Of a stretch of DNA of 64,000 nucleotides, positions 9,573 through 18,295 are shown one piece after another; the first letter of the stretch is position 1, and each line of letters opens with the position of its first letter. Source of the stretch: Sphingobacterium arenae. GTDB taxonomy: Bacteria > Bacteroidota > Bacteroidia > Sphingobacteriales > Sphingobacteriaceae. The stretch is taken from positions 224,418 to 288,417 of the forward strand of contig NZ_JACNYK010000006.1 of NCBI RefSeq assembly GCF_014692505.1. Direction: 5' to 3'. The position numbers and the translations under genes are program-made. The notes under the pieces are model-generated. The model was given only the letters and a program-made list of their open reading frames with translations. It was not told the origin of the DNA and did no database searches.

Positions 9573-10517
9573 ATGATAATGGGAAAAATTACAGGATTGG
9601 TGGCGGCTACTTTTGCGGCCTATCACGAAAATGGTGAAGTTAATGTAGCGATTATTCCGCAGATAGTGGATAAATTAATTGAAGATGGCGTCTCTGGCGT
9701 GTTTGTCTGTGGCACAAACGGGGAGGGGCCTAATCTGACCGTCGAGGAAAGACAGGCAATCGTTGAAACCTATGTGAAAGCGGCTAATAAGCGGATTAAA
9801 GTGATCGTCCACGTTGGGCATAGCTCGATAAAAGAAGCGCGTAAATTAGCTGCACATGCAGAACAGGTGGGGGCAGATGCTTTCTCTTCGGTCTCAGCTT
9901 TTTACTTTAAACCGGCGTCAGTGAAGGCTTTGGTGACAAGCTTAGCCGAAATTGCTTCTGCCGCCCCGAATACACCTTTTTATTACTACAATATCCCCCA
10001 TTTGACAGGCATATCCATGGATATGCTGGAACTCATAAAGCTGGCGGAAGAAATGATCCCTAACTTTGCGGGACTGAAATATACGGCGTCTACATTGCAT
10101 GAATATGAGGCTTGCGTGAACTATAAAGATGGTAAATATGATGTATTGTATGGTTTAGATGAAATGCTTTTAGGAGCATTGGCTGTAGGGGCGAAAGGAG
10201 CGGTGGGAAGTACATATACATTTGCCGCACCATTATATAACAAGGTTATTGAAAATTTTGAAAAGGGAAATATGGAAGAAGCCCGCAGATTACAAATGGT
10301 TTCTATCAAAATGGTTCAGTCTCTGGGTAAATTTTCACCCATTCCAGCGCAGCGCGCTATCGTAGATATGGGCGGTTTTGAACTAGGTTCGTGTCGTTTA
10401 CCATTGATTGGTCTAACATCGGAAGAAAGAAAAAGACTAAAGGAAGATTTGGAAGCAAAAGATTTTTTTAAACAGGTAGATCAATGCAGAGAGACAGCTT
10501 CTGCGCTAAATTATTAG
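9573..10517 (+). CDS. nanA: N-acetylneuraminate lyase
   Basis: This 314-residue class I aldolase of the DapA/NAL family would split N-acetylneuraminate into N-acetylmannosamine and pyruvate in the cytoplasm. The family motif GTNGEG is at residues 47-52, the catalytic Tyr139 lies in YYYNIP (137-142), and the Schiff-base Lys169 is in GLKYT; these match Tyr137 and Lys165 of the E. coli enzyme. No signal peptide is present. It sits between a sialidase and a kelch mutarotase, which supports neuraminate rather than dihydrodipicolinate as the product pathway. The ATG at 9579 is an alternative start. Confidence 0.93.
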   Translation: MIMGKITGLVAATFAAYHENGEVNVAIIPQIVDKLIEDGVSGVFVCGTNGEGPNLTVEERQAIVETYVKAANKRIKVIVHVGHSSIKEARKLAAHAEQVGADAFSSVSAFYFKPASVKALVTSLAEIASAAPNTPFYYYNIPHLTGISMDMLELIKLAEEMIPNFAGLKYTASTLHEYEACVNYKDGKYDVLYGLDEMLLGALAVGAKGAVGSTYTFAAPLYNKVIENFEKGNMEEARRLQMVSIKMVQSLGKFSPIPAQRAIVDMGGFELGSCRLPLIGLTSEERKRLKEDLEAKDFFKQVDQCRETASALNY

Positions 10518-10521
10518 TGCA

Positions 10522-11580
10522 ATGAAATTCTTCTTTTATTTTATAAGTATAATCTTCTATATGACAGTTACATCAGTTTATGCGCAGATAAATATTTCCT
10601 TTAAATGGGACACATTGGCAAATGTGCCCGATGATATCGGTTTTGCGGGTTCTTTTGCAGGAGTATGGAATAATACGTTGATTGTTGCAGGAGGAGCAAA
10701 CTTTCCTGATGGAGGTGCTCCCTGGACAGGTTCCAAAAAAGTATGGCATGATCAAATTTTTGCGTTGGATAGCCCGGACGGCGAATGGAAGGTTATCGGA
10801 AATTTACCGACTGCCGTAGGGTACGGTGTCTCGATTACATGTGATAAAGGGTTGATTTTAATCGGTGGGAGCACGCATGAAAAGCATATAGCTGAGGTAC
10901 GATTGCTTCAATATGATGGGAAGAATGTTACCTTTAAACATCTCCCTGACTTACCTAAGCCTGTAGCCAATTCGACAGGCGTGATCCTGAATAATGTGGT
11001 GTATGTATTGGGTGGTACGCTGGATCCTACATCGAAGGAAACGGAGAACAATTTTTGGTCTTTAGACCTCAATAAATCTGCGACAACATGGAAAATGCTG
11101 GACTCTTGGCCAGGACCTTCGCGGATGCTTGCTATTGCAGGCGTACAGGATGGCGCAATCTATCTATTTAGCGGCACTCACCTAAAGAATGGTGATCGTG
11201 AGTATCTAAAAGATGCCTATAAGTACAAAGTCGGGCGGGGCTGGGAAAGAATTACCGATTTGCCACATGCGATCGTTGCGGCGCCTAGTCCGGCTTTTGC
11301 TGTAGGTAACGACAACTTGGTTGTTTTTGGTGGGGATAACGGTTCACAGATTGGAATAAATCTGAAAAAGGAGAAACATCCGGGGTTTTCAAAAACTGTT
11401 TTGTCGTACAATACAAAACATAATAATTGGACCGAGGTTGGCGCTCAACCCAGTGATGCAGCGGTAACTACACCATTAGTGATATGGAATAACAAAGCTA
11501 TAATTCCAGGTGGTGAGATAAGCCCCTCGGTGAGAACAACAAAAGTTGTTGTCGCGGAAGCCATTAAAACCTCTGAATAA
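10522..11580 (+). CDS. nanM: kelch-repeat mutarotase, NanM-like N-acetylneuraminate epimerase
   Basis: A 352-residue protein with a signal peptide ending near VYAQ and about six kelch repeats (IVAGGANFPDG, LILIGGSTH, VYVLGGTLDP, IYLFSGTH, LVVFGGDNGS, AIIPGGEI). This is the cyclically permuted mutarotase family; NanM converts alpha-Neu5Ac released by sialidases to the beta anomer in the periplasm, which helps uptake. It begins four bases after the lyase stop, so the two genes are almost certainly co-transcribed. Function is assigned from family and from this context. Confidence 0.88.
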   Translation: MKFFFYFISIIFYMTVTSVYAQINISFKWDTLANVPDDIGFAGSFAGVWNNTLIVAGGANFPDGGAPWTGSKKVWHDQIFALDSPDGEWKVIGNLPTAVGYGVSITCDKGLILIGGSTHEKHIAEVRLLQYDGKNVTFKHLPDLPKPVANSTGVILNNVVYVLGGTLDPTSKETENNFWSLDLNKSATTWKMLDSWPGPSRMLAIAGVQDGAIYLFSGTHLKNGDREYLKDAYKYKVGRGWERITDLPHAIVAAPSPAFAVGNDNLVVFGGDNGSQIGINLKKEKHPGFSKTVLSYNTKHNNWTEVGAQPSDAAVTTPLVIWNNKAIIPGGEISPSVRTTKVVVAEAIKTSE

Positions 11581-11649
11581 GTGCGTTTGCGAAAAATGTA
11601 CATGGCGATTCGCTAATGGTGGCATATTGCCGATTAAACAAATACGCTG

Positions 11650-12891
11650 ATGAAAAATTCAAAATATTACCCTTGGGTCGTTGTAGGCCTTTTGTGGATT
11701 GTTGCATTGCTCAATTACATGGATAGACAGATGTTGGCTACAATGCGACCCAGTATGGAAGCTGACATTGTTGAATTACAATCGGCTACAAACTTTGGCC
11801 ATTTAATGGCTGTTTTCTTGTGGATATATGGTTTTATGAGTCCTGTCGCGGGAGGTATAGCGGATAAATTCAATCGAAAATGGCTAATTGTTGGGAGTTT
11901 ATTTGTTTGGTCTGGTGTAACTTTTGCCATGGGGTATGCGAATACTTTTCAACAGCTTTATTGGTTAAGAGCTGTCATGGGGGTAAGCGAGGCACTGTAT
12001 ATTCCTGCCGGACTTTCTCTCATAGCTGATTTTCATCAGGAAAAAACGAGATCCCTAGCTGTAGGTATTCATATGACGGGACTATATATGGGGCAGGCGC
12101 TTGGAGGTTTTGGTGCGACGGTAGCAGAAGCGTTTACATGGCATACCGCATTTCGTGCCTTTGGGCTTATAGGAATAGTGTATGCTATTATCTTGATATT
12201 TTTCTTACGAGAAGCTAAATCTTCTGTTAATAGTATAAAGACTGCGCAAGAAAAATTGGAGAAACAACGTCCGTTTGCCTTTAAAGCATTGGCTATATTG
12301 TTTACCAATATTTCCTTTTGGGTTATACTTTTTTATTTTGCCGTGCCAAGCTTACCTGGGTGGGCAACAAAAAACTGGCTTCCGACACTTTTTGCACAAA
12401 ATCTAGATATTCCTATGTCTAGTGCGGGACCATTGTCGACGATTACAATTGCTGTTTCGTCCTTTATAGGGGTTATTTGTGGAGGGATTCTATCCGATAC
12501 ATGGGTACAACGCAATATAAAGGGTAGAATTTATACGAGTGCTATCGGTATAGCTTTAACGATTCCATCGTTATTGCTGTTAGGTTTTGGTCATTCGCTC
12601 TTTCATGTTGTCACTGCAGCCCTTTGCTTTGGATTAGGGTTCGGTATGTTTGATGCGAATAATATGCCCATCTTATGCCAGTTTGTGTCTTCGAAATATA
12701 GAGCAACAGCCTATGGGTTGATGAATATGGTTGGTGTTTTCTCCGGAGCATATATCACGGATTTTCTAGGACGATCTTCGGATGCAGGGCATCTAGGGAA
12801 AGACTTTGCCACACTCGCAGGAATTGTCGTGATCGCACTGCTGATCCAATTATATTTTCTTCGCCCTAAGGTGAACGATTATGTAGATTGA
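11650..12891 (+). CDS. MFS transporter, probable sialic acid carrier
   Basis: A 413-residue inner-membrane protein with about 12 hydrophobic helices. The N-terminal LLNYMDRQML motif is typical of the anion:cation symporter branch of the MFS (ExuT/UhpT-like), and the cytoplasmic loop GGIADKFNRKW is the MFS signature. It closes the sialic acid gene set 69 bases after nanM. Bacteroidota sialic acid loci commonly carry an MFS carrier (NanT) in this place, so Neu5Ac is the likely substrate, but specificity cannot be read from the sequence. It is the last gene of the apparent operon and converges on the TPR gene. Confidence 0.85.
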   Translation: MKNSKYYPWVVVGLLWIVALLNYMDRQMLATMRPSMEADIVELQSATNFGHLMAVFLWIYGFMSPVAGGIADKFNRKWLIVGSLFVWSGVTFAMGYANTFQQLYWLRAVMGVSEALYIPAGLSLIADFHQEKTRSLAVGIHMTGLYMGQALGGFGATVAEAFTWHTAFRAFGLIGIVYAIILIFFLREAKSSVNSIKTAQEKLEKQRPFAFKALAILFTNISFWVILFYFAVPSLPGWATKNWLPTLFAQNLDIPMSSAGPLSTITIAVSSFIGVICGGILSDTWVQRNIKGRIYTSAIGIALTIPSLLLLGFGHSLFHVVTAALCFGLGFGMFDANNMPILCQFVSSKYRATAYGLMNMVGVFSGAYITDFLGRSSDAGHLGKDFATLAGIVVIALLIQLYFLRPKVNDYVD

Positions 12892-12894
12892 AAT

Positions 12895-12920
12895 GCTTTA
12901 TTGCCAAAGAGACAATAAGC
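12895..12920. terminator. weak bidirectional hairpin between convergent genes
   Basis: TTATTG at 12898-12903 pairs with CAATAA at 12913-12918, extended by GC/GC after a one-base bulge. It fills the gap between the stop codons of the MFS carrier and the TPR protein. The T-rich tract is short, so termination is only a suggestion. Confidence 0.35.
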
Positions 12921-14041
12921 TACTGCCCTTTGTTAAAAAGTTCGGTCCGCAAATCTTGATAGTAAAGTAAGGCTGCTTCGGCATTATTAAAGTCGCTCTG
13001 TGTCATGTATATCTGTCCCAACTTGTCTATAATGGCAAGTTGAAGTAGTTTGTTTTCTTCCGATTTAGCGAGCTCATCGGCTTGGAGAAACTCCTTTTTG
13101 GCAACATTATAATTCTTCTGGACAAATTTAGAGAACGCGAGCATATATTCAATTTCGGCAAGTTCCTCGTTGAAGTTTTTACTATTTGCCAGATCGCGTG
13201 CTTGGATTAAAAACCATTGCGCTTCCGTATGCTTATTTTGCAATTGGTAAATCCGTGCCAACGTTTGCCAGGCAATAATCTTTTGTTCGTATGCTTTTGC
13301 GCGGTTCAGTAGGGGGATAGCCTTGCGGATGATGTTGTTCTCAGCAGACCGGTAGTCTTTGTCGTAGGCCTGGATAAGCGCTATTTTCAGAAGAGAATTC
13401 GCCTGATCGATAATACTTCTCTGTTGAACAGCCATGTTGTAATAAGCTTCCTGAAAATAACCCGCCTGTTGAATATTTTTATCGTATAAATAGATGTTGG
13501 CTAAATTATACTGAATAACGGCTATATCGGATGCGTTTGAAGTTTTCTGTGCGTGTTGAAGGGCGGTTTGCAACAGGCCAAGAGCTTGGGAGATCGCCCC
13601 CTCTTTTAAGGATGATGACGCGTAAGTATGTAGCAAACCATAAGCCGTGTTATAATTACCTCGTTCAACTTCTCGTTCTACTAGTTCGTTCCACGCCGAC
13701 GTTGTATTGGGTATGGGCGAAAGCAGGTATTGTACATGCCGCTCGGCACGCGTAGTTTTAAACTCCGCAATCAATTGTTGAAGGTCGAGGGCTCTGGCGA
13801 TGCTGTCCTGAAAAGCTGTCTTTTCTTTATAGGAATCCGTCAGGAGCTCTTCGCGGGTTCGGGGAGCAGGAAGTACATATACGCGAGGACCTACTCCGTC
13901 AAAATCCGCATCATACTTATTCACATAGCCTGCTGGATCCAACGCGACGTCGGCCTCCTGCGCTTGAATATGGGGTACGCTTAGTCCGAAAGCGAACAGC
14001 CCTGATATAATATAAAAAATACTCTTTTGATGGAGTGTCAT
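12920..14041 (-). CDS. exported TPR-repeat protein
   Basis: A 373-residue protein with signal peptide (start MTLHQKSIFY, cleavage near HIQAQ). The ATG at 14041 is chosen over an upstream in-frame one at 14086 because it gives a good signal peptide and has AGGAAAG nearby. The body is helical with recurring TPR patterns of Ala/Tyr/Leu (IAVIQYNLANIYLYDKN, IIAWQTLARIYQLQNKH, LAIIDKLGQIYMTQSD). TPR proteins mediate protein contacts; similar proteins are often N-terminal halves of TPR sensor kinases, but no kinase or DNA-binding domain is present. The specific role is unknown. It is divergent from prc across a 462-base gap. Confidence 0.8.
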   Translation of the reverse strand: MTLHQKSIFYIISGLFAFGLSVPHIQAQEADVALDPAGYVNKYDADFDGVGPRVYVLPAPRTREELLTDSYKEKTAFQDSIARALDLQQLIAEFKTTRAERHVQYLLSPIPNTTSAWNELVEREVERGNYNTAYGLLHTYASSSLKEGAISQALGLLQTALQHAQKTSNASDIAVIQYNLANIYLYDKNIQQAGYFQEAYYNMAVQQRSIIDQANSLLKIALIQAYDKDYRSAENNIIRKAIPLLNRAKAYEQKIIAWQTLARIYQLQNKHTEAQWFLIQARDLANSKNFNEELAEIEYMLAFSKFVQKNYNVAKKEFLQADELAKSEENKLLQLAIIDKLGQIYMTQSDFNNAEAALLYYQDLRTELFNKGQ

Positions 14042-14207
14042 ACGCGTTCTTTCCTGTTTTACAAAGTTATAGCCTAATTGGCACATTCACAAATGATGAT
14101 TTTTTGCTTTCCGTCCATTACATTCCTCTTTGTTGGACGTATGCCTGTGCCGCGGGCGGAATGACGCACCGTTGCACTATCCCACCTTTAACCACCAAAG
14201 TTGCATC

Positions 14208-14266
14208 CGAATGTTTTACAACGGCAGTATCTTATGCTTAGCACGATACTTAATGTAAAACATTCG
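14208..14266. repeat. long two-step palindrome upstream of prc
   Basis: A perfect 13-bp inverted repeat (CGAATGTTTTACA at 14208-14220, TGTAAAACATTCG at 14254-14266) encloses a second perfect 6-bp arm pair (AGTATC at 14226, GATACT at 14245). The structure lies in the 462-base gene-free gap between the TPR gene and prc. No T-run follows on either strand, so a terminator is unlikely; a regulatory or structured RNA element is possible. Confidence 0.7.
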
Positions 14267-14283
14267 AAGCGAGGAGGTTTTTG

Positions 14284-14307
14284 GTTCTTTTTCACGGGAA
14301 AAAGAAC
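14284..14307. repeat. 10-bp palindrome, second of a pair upstream of prc
   Basis: GTTCTTTTTC and GAAAAAGAAC form a perfect 10-bp inverted repeat around a four-base ACGG loop, 17 bases after the first palindrome. The stem is pyrimidine on one arm and purine on the other. The remaining sequence of this gap shows no gene I can support. Confidence 0.65.
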
Positions 14308-14503
14308 ATAAAAAAGTTACACCACAAAATATTTACACAATAAGTCTCTATTTATGCAGTTATTTACAAATGAGATAAATGTTAACTTAGTAACTTACGG
14401 CCGTTAATTTTAACGTCCTTGTTATTTTGTGCTTTGTTTTCAGTATTTTTATGGCAAACAAAATTTTATTGCAAGTTTTGGATACTGAAAAGGATTATTG
14501 CAA

Positions 14504-16663
14504 ATGTATTTAAAAAAAATAGCTTATATGTTTAAGAATATTGTATTTGGTCTGGCTTTAATTTCATTTATAGCGTGTGGATCAAAACCCCGGGTGAGTT
14601 TGGAGGAAGAAGCATTACAATTAAAACCATCGGCACAACACGAAGTTATTGCCGCCGAGGTGGCCAACCTGTTGGAGAACTATAGCTATAAAAAGGTACC
14701 GATGACGGATTCGCTGTCACGCATCGTTTTTACGAACTTGCTAAAATCGATGGATCAAGGACGGAATTACCTCCTTCAATCCGATATTGATGATTTCAAG
14801 CAATTTGAAAATGCCATTAGTCAAGACTTTAGGAAAGGTGATCTATCTGCGCCGTTCTATATTTTCAATATCTATTCACAACGTTATTTGGAAGCGATGG
14901 AATATGCGTTATCTCAAGTCGATGCGCCACATGATTTTGAAATCGATGAGAAATACGTGGCATACAGAGAGAAGCTTCCTTATTTCAAGGACGAAACGGA
15001 ACTGAAAGACCAGTGGCGTAAACGTGTGAAATACGATTTACTGAATTTGCGGTTGACAAGTACAGATAAAGATTCTGTGGATATGGAAAAACACAAAGAA
15101 ACATTGCGCAAGCGGTACAAAAACTTAGTTAGCCAAGCAAAACAGACTAATTCCAATGATGCGTTTCAGCTGGTCATGACCGCACTGACAGATGCCGTTG
15201 ATCCACATACGACTTACTATAACCCTTCGTTTGCACAAGCATTTAACGAAAGCATGTCCAATACTTTTGAAGGTATCGGCGCACGTTTATCAATGGAAAA
15301 CGAAATGGTCACGATCAAGGAGATCATTGCGGGAGGTCCGGCCTTTAAAGACAAAAGCTTAAATGTGGACGATAGAATTATCGGTGTAGCGCAAGGAGAA
15401 GGCGAATTTGAGGATATTATCGGATGGCGTTTAGATGCCGCAGTTGCAAAAATAAAGGGACCGAAAAATACGGTTGTGCGATTGAAAGTTATTCCGGCTG
15501 GGCAAGAGCTTACAGCACAGCCGAAAGTGGTGGCATTAAGTAGGGATAAGATTGTTATTGAAGAAGAATCTGCACAGAAAGAGATAAAGCAGGTGAAAGG
15601 CGACGATGGAAAAACGTATAAAGTAGGGCTTATCAAATTACCAAAATTCTATATTGAGTTTGAGGCGTACCGGCGGGGCGATCCAAATTACAAGAGTACG
15701 ACGAGAGATGTTCGACTGATTTTGGATACCCTTCGTCAAGAAAATGTGGATGCGGTTGTGTTAGACTTAAGAAATAATGGTGGCGGTTCCTTACAGGAAG
15801 CTATTGAATTGACCGGATTGTTTATTGACAAGGGACCGGTTGTCCAGGTGCGCGACGTGCGTAATCGGGTAGATATAGAAAGCGATAAAGATGCAGGTGT
15901 TGCTTGGGATGGTCCGTTTGGTGTGCTAATCAATCGTTTCTCAGCATCAGCCTCCGAGATTTTTGCCGGGGCGATTCAGGATTACGGAAGAGGGGTGGTG
16001 CTGGGAACCCAGTCATATGGAAAAGGGACTGTACAATCGGCTATTGATATGTCACGTTTTATTAGTGCAACGAATAAATTGTTATTAAAGGCTAAAGGTC
16101 TAGACAAAGATCCCGATACGCCAACAGGTGCTCCAGAATTTGGTCAAATCAATATTACGATGGGGAAATTTTATCGTGTAACAGGAAGCAGTACGCAACA
16201 TAAAGGAGTGGTGCCCGATATTACTTTCCCTACCCAATATGCAGCAGAAAAGTTTGGCGAAAGTTCTGAACCTTCGGCCTTGCCTTGGGATCAGATTAAG
16301 TCTTCGAACTTTACAGCAGTGGCAGATTTGACAAGTTTAAAGAACCAATTAAAAGAAGTTCACGAATTGCGAATGGAAAAATCTCCTGAGTATGCTTATC
16401 TATTGGAAGATATTGAGGAATTTCAGGAACTGGATTCTATTCAAGAGATCAGCTTGAACCAAAATAAATTAAAAGAAGAGCGGGAGAAGACCCGAGCGAA
16501 AAACAGAGCGCGAATAAACAAGGGCTTAGAACTGCGCGGTTTACCATTATGGAAAGAGGGAGAACCGCAACCCAAAACAGATTTTGATTTTATCTTAGAC
16601 GAAAGTTTATCCGTAATGGCAGATTATATACGGCTTGGACAGACTAAGTTGGCAAAGAAATAA
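14504..16663 (+). CDS. prc: carboxy-terminal processing (tail-specific) protease, S41A
   Basis: A 719-residue lipoprotein (Cys25, FIAC) of the Prc/Tsp family. Order of parts: N-terminal helical domain (about 30-240), PDZ region (about 255-345), S41 protease core (about 350-560), and a C-terminal DUF3340-type helical region. The catalytic dyad is visible as Ser482 in RFSASASEIF and Lys507 in QSYGKGTVQ, 25 residues apart as in E. coli Prc. It would degrade or trim periplasmic proteins. The ATG at 14504 is preferred over the TTG at 14498 and has AAAGGA about 13 bases upstream; ATG 14528 would also give a complete lipoprotein signal. Confidence 0.95.
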   Translation: MYLKKIAYMFKNIVFGLALISFIACGSKPRVSLEEEALQLKPSAQHEVIAAEVANLLENYSYKKVPMTDSLSRIVFTNLLKSMDQGRNYLLQSDIDDFKQFENAISQDFRKGDLSAPFYIFNIYSQRYLEAMEYALSQVDAPHDFEIDEKYVAYREKLPYFKDETELKDQWRKRVKYDLLNLRLTSTDKDSVDMEKHKETLRKRYKNLVSQAKQTNSNDAFQLVMTALTDAVDPHTTYYNPSFAQAFNESMSNTFEGIGARLSMENEMVTIKEIIAGGPAFKDKSLNVDDRIIGVAQGEGEFEDIIGWRLDAAVAKIKGPKNTVVRLKVIPAGQELTAQPKVVALSRDKIVIEEESAQKEIKQVKGDDGKTYKVGLIKLPKFYIEFEAYRRGDPNYKSTTRDVRLILDTLRQENVDAVVLDLRNNGGGSLQEAIELTGLFIDKGPVVQVRDVRNRVDIESDKDAGVAWDGPFGVLINRFSASASEIFAGAIQDYGRGVVLGTQSYGKGTVQSAIDMSRFISATNKLLLKAKGLDKDPDTPTGAPEFGQINITMGKFYRVTGSSTQHKGVVPDITFPTQYAAEKFGESSEPSALPWDQIKSSNFTAVADLTSLKNQLKEVHELRMEKSPEYAYLLEDIEEFQELDSIQEISLNQNKLKEEREKTRAKNRARINKGLELRGLPLWKEGEPQPKTDFDFILDESLSVMADYIRLGQTKLAKK

Positions 16664-16669
16664 AATTAA

Positions 16670-16693
16670 TAGAGACGCTAAACGGCGTCTCTA
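16670..16693. terminator. bidirectional terminator between prc and rnhB
   Basis: A perfect 9-bp stem (TAGAGACGC / GCGTCTCTA) with a six-base loop lies between the convergent stops. T-rich sequence follows mainly on the minus strand (ATTAATTTTATT), so it best fits rnhB termination reading toward prc, but may serve both. Confidence 0.65.
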
Positions 16694-16707
16694 CTTGTTT
16701 CATATCA

Positions 16708-17304
16708 TCAAAACATCTTCAGCTGGGGGTCAGTAACCCGAAATGATTTTCTATGGTGTGGGCTGATACCGTGTTGCAAGATGGCATTGCGGTGCTTAAT
16801 GGTTGGATATCCTTTATTGGACAGCCAATCATAATAAGGGAATTCATTTGCTAGCGAATGCATATATTCATCCCGGTAGGTCTTGGCTAAGATCGATGCA
16901 GCCGCTAGAGAAAGGTATTTCCCATCGCCCTTTACAATACATTGATGGGGGATATCTTGATATGCCTTGAATCTGTTACCATCAACAATAATATAAGCCG
17001 CTTTTGTTTTCAGCAGATCCAATGCGCGGTGCATGGCCAAATAGGAAGCGTTTAAAATATTGATATGGTCAATTTCTTCTGCAGATACACTCGCTACGGC
17101 AAAATCTAAAGCCTCTTTCTCAATAATAGGACGTAAAGTCTTTCTTTTCTTTTCCGAAAGCTGCTTGGAGTCATTAAGCAGTTCATTACAGTAGTCCGGC
17201 GGAAAAATAACGGCTGCGGCAAATACGGGTCCTGCTAGGCAGCCTCTTCCAGCTTCGTCGCATCCTGCTTCCATTACATCACGTTGAAAAGTTGATAATA
17301 ACAT
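16708..17304 (-). CDS. rnhB: ribonuclease HII
   Basis: A 198-residue enzyme that cleaves the RNA strand of RNA-DNA hybrids, including single ribonucleotides in DNA. The four acidic metal ligands are visible: Asp16 and Glu17 in GCDEAGRG, Asp108 in IIVDGN and Asp127 in VKGDGK, closely matching D16, E17, D108 and D126 of the E. coli enzyme. The start at 17304 (MLLSTFQRDVMEAG) is chosen because the longer frame adds a hydrophobic stretch unrelated to the family. Confidence 0.95.
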   Translation of the reverse strand: MLLSTFQRDVMEAGCDEAGRGCLAGPVFAAAVIFPPDYCNELLNDSKQLSEKKRKTLRPIIEKEALDFAVASVSAEEIDHINILNASYLAMHRALDLLKTKAAYIIVDGNRFKAYQDIPHQCIVKGDGKYLSLAAASILAKTYRDEYMHSLANEFPYYDWLSNKGYPTIKHRNAILQHGISPHHRKSFRVTDPQLKMF

Positions 17305-17354
17305 TTTGCTAAAATACAAAACCGAGATGTAAATAAGCATGAACACATAAAGAA

Positions 17355-17400
17355 ATGATTATCTGCGATGAGTTCGCAAGCTCGGTTATTTACACGAGCT
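17355..17400 (+). repeat. 46-bp dispersed repeat, copy 1
   Basis: This 46-base segment matches the reverse complement of 42490-42535 at 43 of 46 positions. It contains a small hairpin (GAGTTCGCAAGCTC) and ends in GGTTATTTACACGAGCT. A reverse match of TTATTTACA (TGTAAATAA) lies about 60 bases upstream. It is intergenic between rnhB and the CBM9-like gene, and runs into an A-rich translation-start-like sequence at 17421-17436. Confidence 0.75.
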
Positions 17401-17558
17401 CCCATCGACCATAAAAATGAAATAAATAGATGAAAATGACCGGACTGTATGTAACATGTGTGTGATATTCGATAAAAAAGAAGAAATGCTTTTTTACTTT
17501 GATATGATCGCTGAGTCTATACATAGAGCATTTAAATGAAGTAGAATAACAACTAACA

Positions 17559-18281
17559 ATGAAAGCATTTCTTCTCGGCATAATAGTAATTGTAGGAATG
17601 GGTGAATCTTTTGCACAAAAGAAGCAAAAGATGATCATCCAGTCGGTGACGGATATAACGATTGATGCAGATTTAGTGGAGTGGGATACGTTAAATAACG
17701 TTGCAGAAGAAGGTTTTTGGTTCTTCCGATTGGGACAAGACGCTTCCAATCTCTACATCGCTATTCGTGTAGAAAATCAAATGCTACAGCATCTAGCCGT
17801 TAGAAATGGTGTTTTGCTGACTGTCCAATCCAATCATAGAAACAGAGACGACATCCAATTTCTATTTCCTTACCCCGACAGCGAAGTGAAACGCGCTATG
17901 TTGCGTGAGGATCACGATTCTGATGGGGCTTATAAAACAGATTTGATCAACCGATCGCGCGGATATTTTGTGTATGGCTTCCCAACGGTGCCAAATGGAT
18001 TGTTGTCCTTGCAAAATGCTTATGGACTGCAAGCAAAAGCGCGTATCAACGACGGGAAGCTCTATTATGAAGCGGTTGTACCGAAATCGTTATTGGATTA
18101 TACGACACCTGTTGCGACGTTCAAGCTTGGTATTTATGATGGTTTTACACCCTTAATCTCGTCTAAGAAAGTTGTCTCGAGCCGCTCAGGGGGAATGTAC
18201 GGTGGCTATCGCGGACGACCGGCTCCCAAATCAAAGGATAAGTTGACCTTGGCCGTGCTTTTAGAAACAATATTAAATTAG
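17559..18281 (+). CDS. exported CBM9-like / DOMON-type protein
   Basis: A 240-residue protein with a signal peptide ending near ESFAQ. The sequence ITIDADLVEWDTLNN, then DASNLYIAIRVENQ and YYEAVVPKSLL, fits the carbohydrate-binding family 9-like beta-sandwich fold found in many secreted Bacteroidota proteins. Near the C-terminus is a Gly/Arg-rich patch (RSGGMYGGYRGRPAPKSKDK). It lies 14 bases upstream of a large outer-membrane barrel gene, so the two are likely co-expressed. Ligand unknown. Confidence 0.7.
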   Translation: MKAFLLGIIVIVGMGESFAQKKQKMIIQSVTDITIDADLVEWDTLNNVAEEGFWFFRLGQDASNLYIAIRVENQMLQHLAVRNGVLLTVQSNHRNRDDIQFLFPYPDSEVKRAMLREDHDSDGAYKTDLINRSRGYFVYGFPTVPNGLLSLQNAYGLQAKARINDGKLYYEAVVPKSLLDYTTPVATFKLGIYDGFTPLISSKKVVSSRSGGMYGGYRGRPAPKSKDKLTLAVLLETILN

Positions 18282-18295
18282 CATACGATAAAAAA

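Noticed and set aside
14035..14241. 68-codon plus-strand frame overlapping the start of the TPR gene
   Set aside because: It runs antisense over the TPR start and signal peptide and its sequence resembles no protein; shadow frame.
15217..15636. 139-codon minus-strand frame inside prc
   Set aside because: Ser/Thr/Pro-rich shadow of the prc coding frame with no signals of its own; the same holds for other long antisense frames such as 38276-38686.
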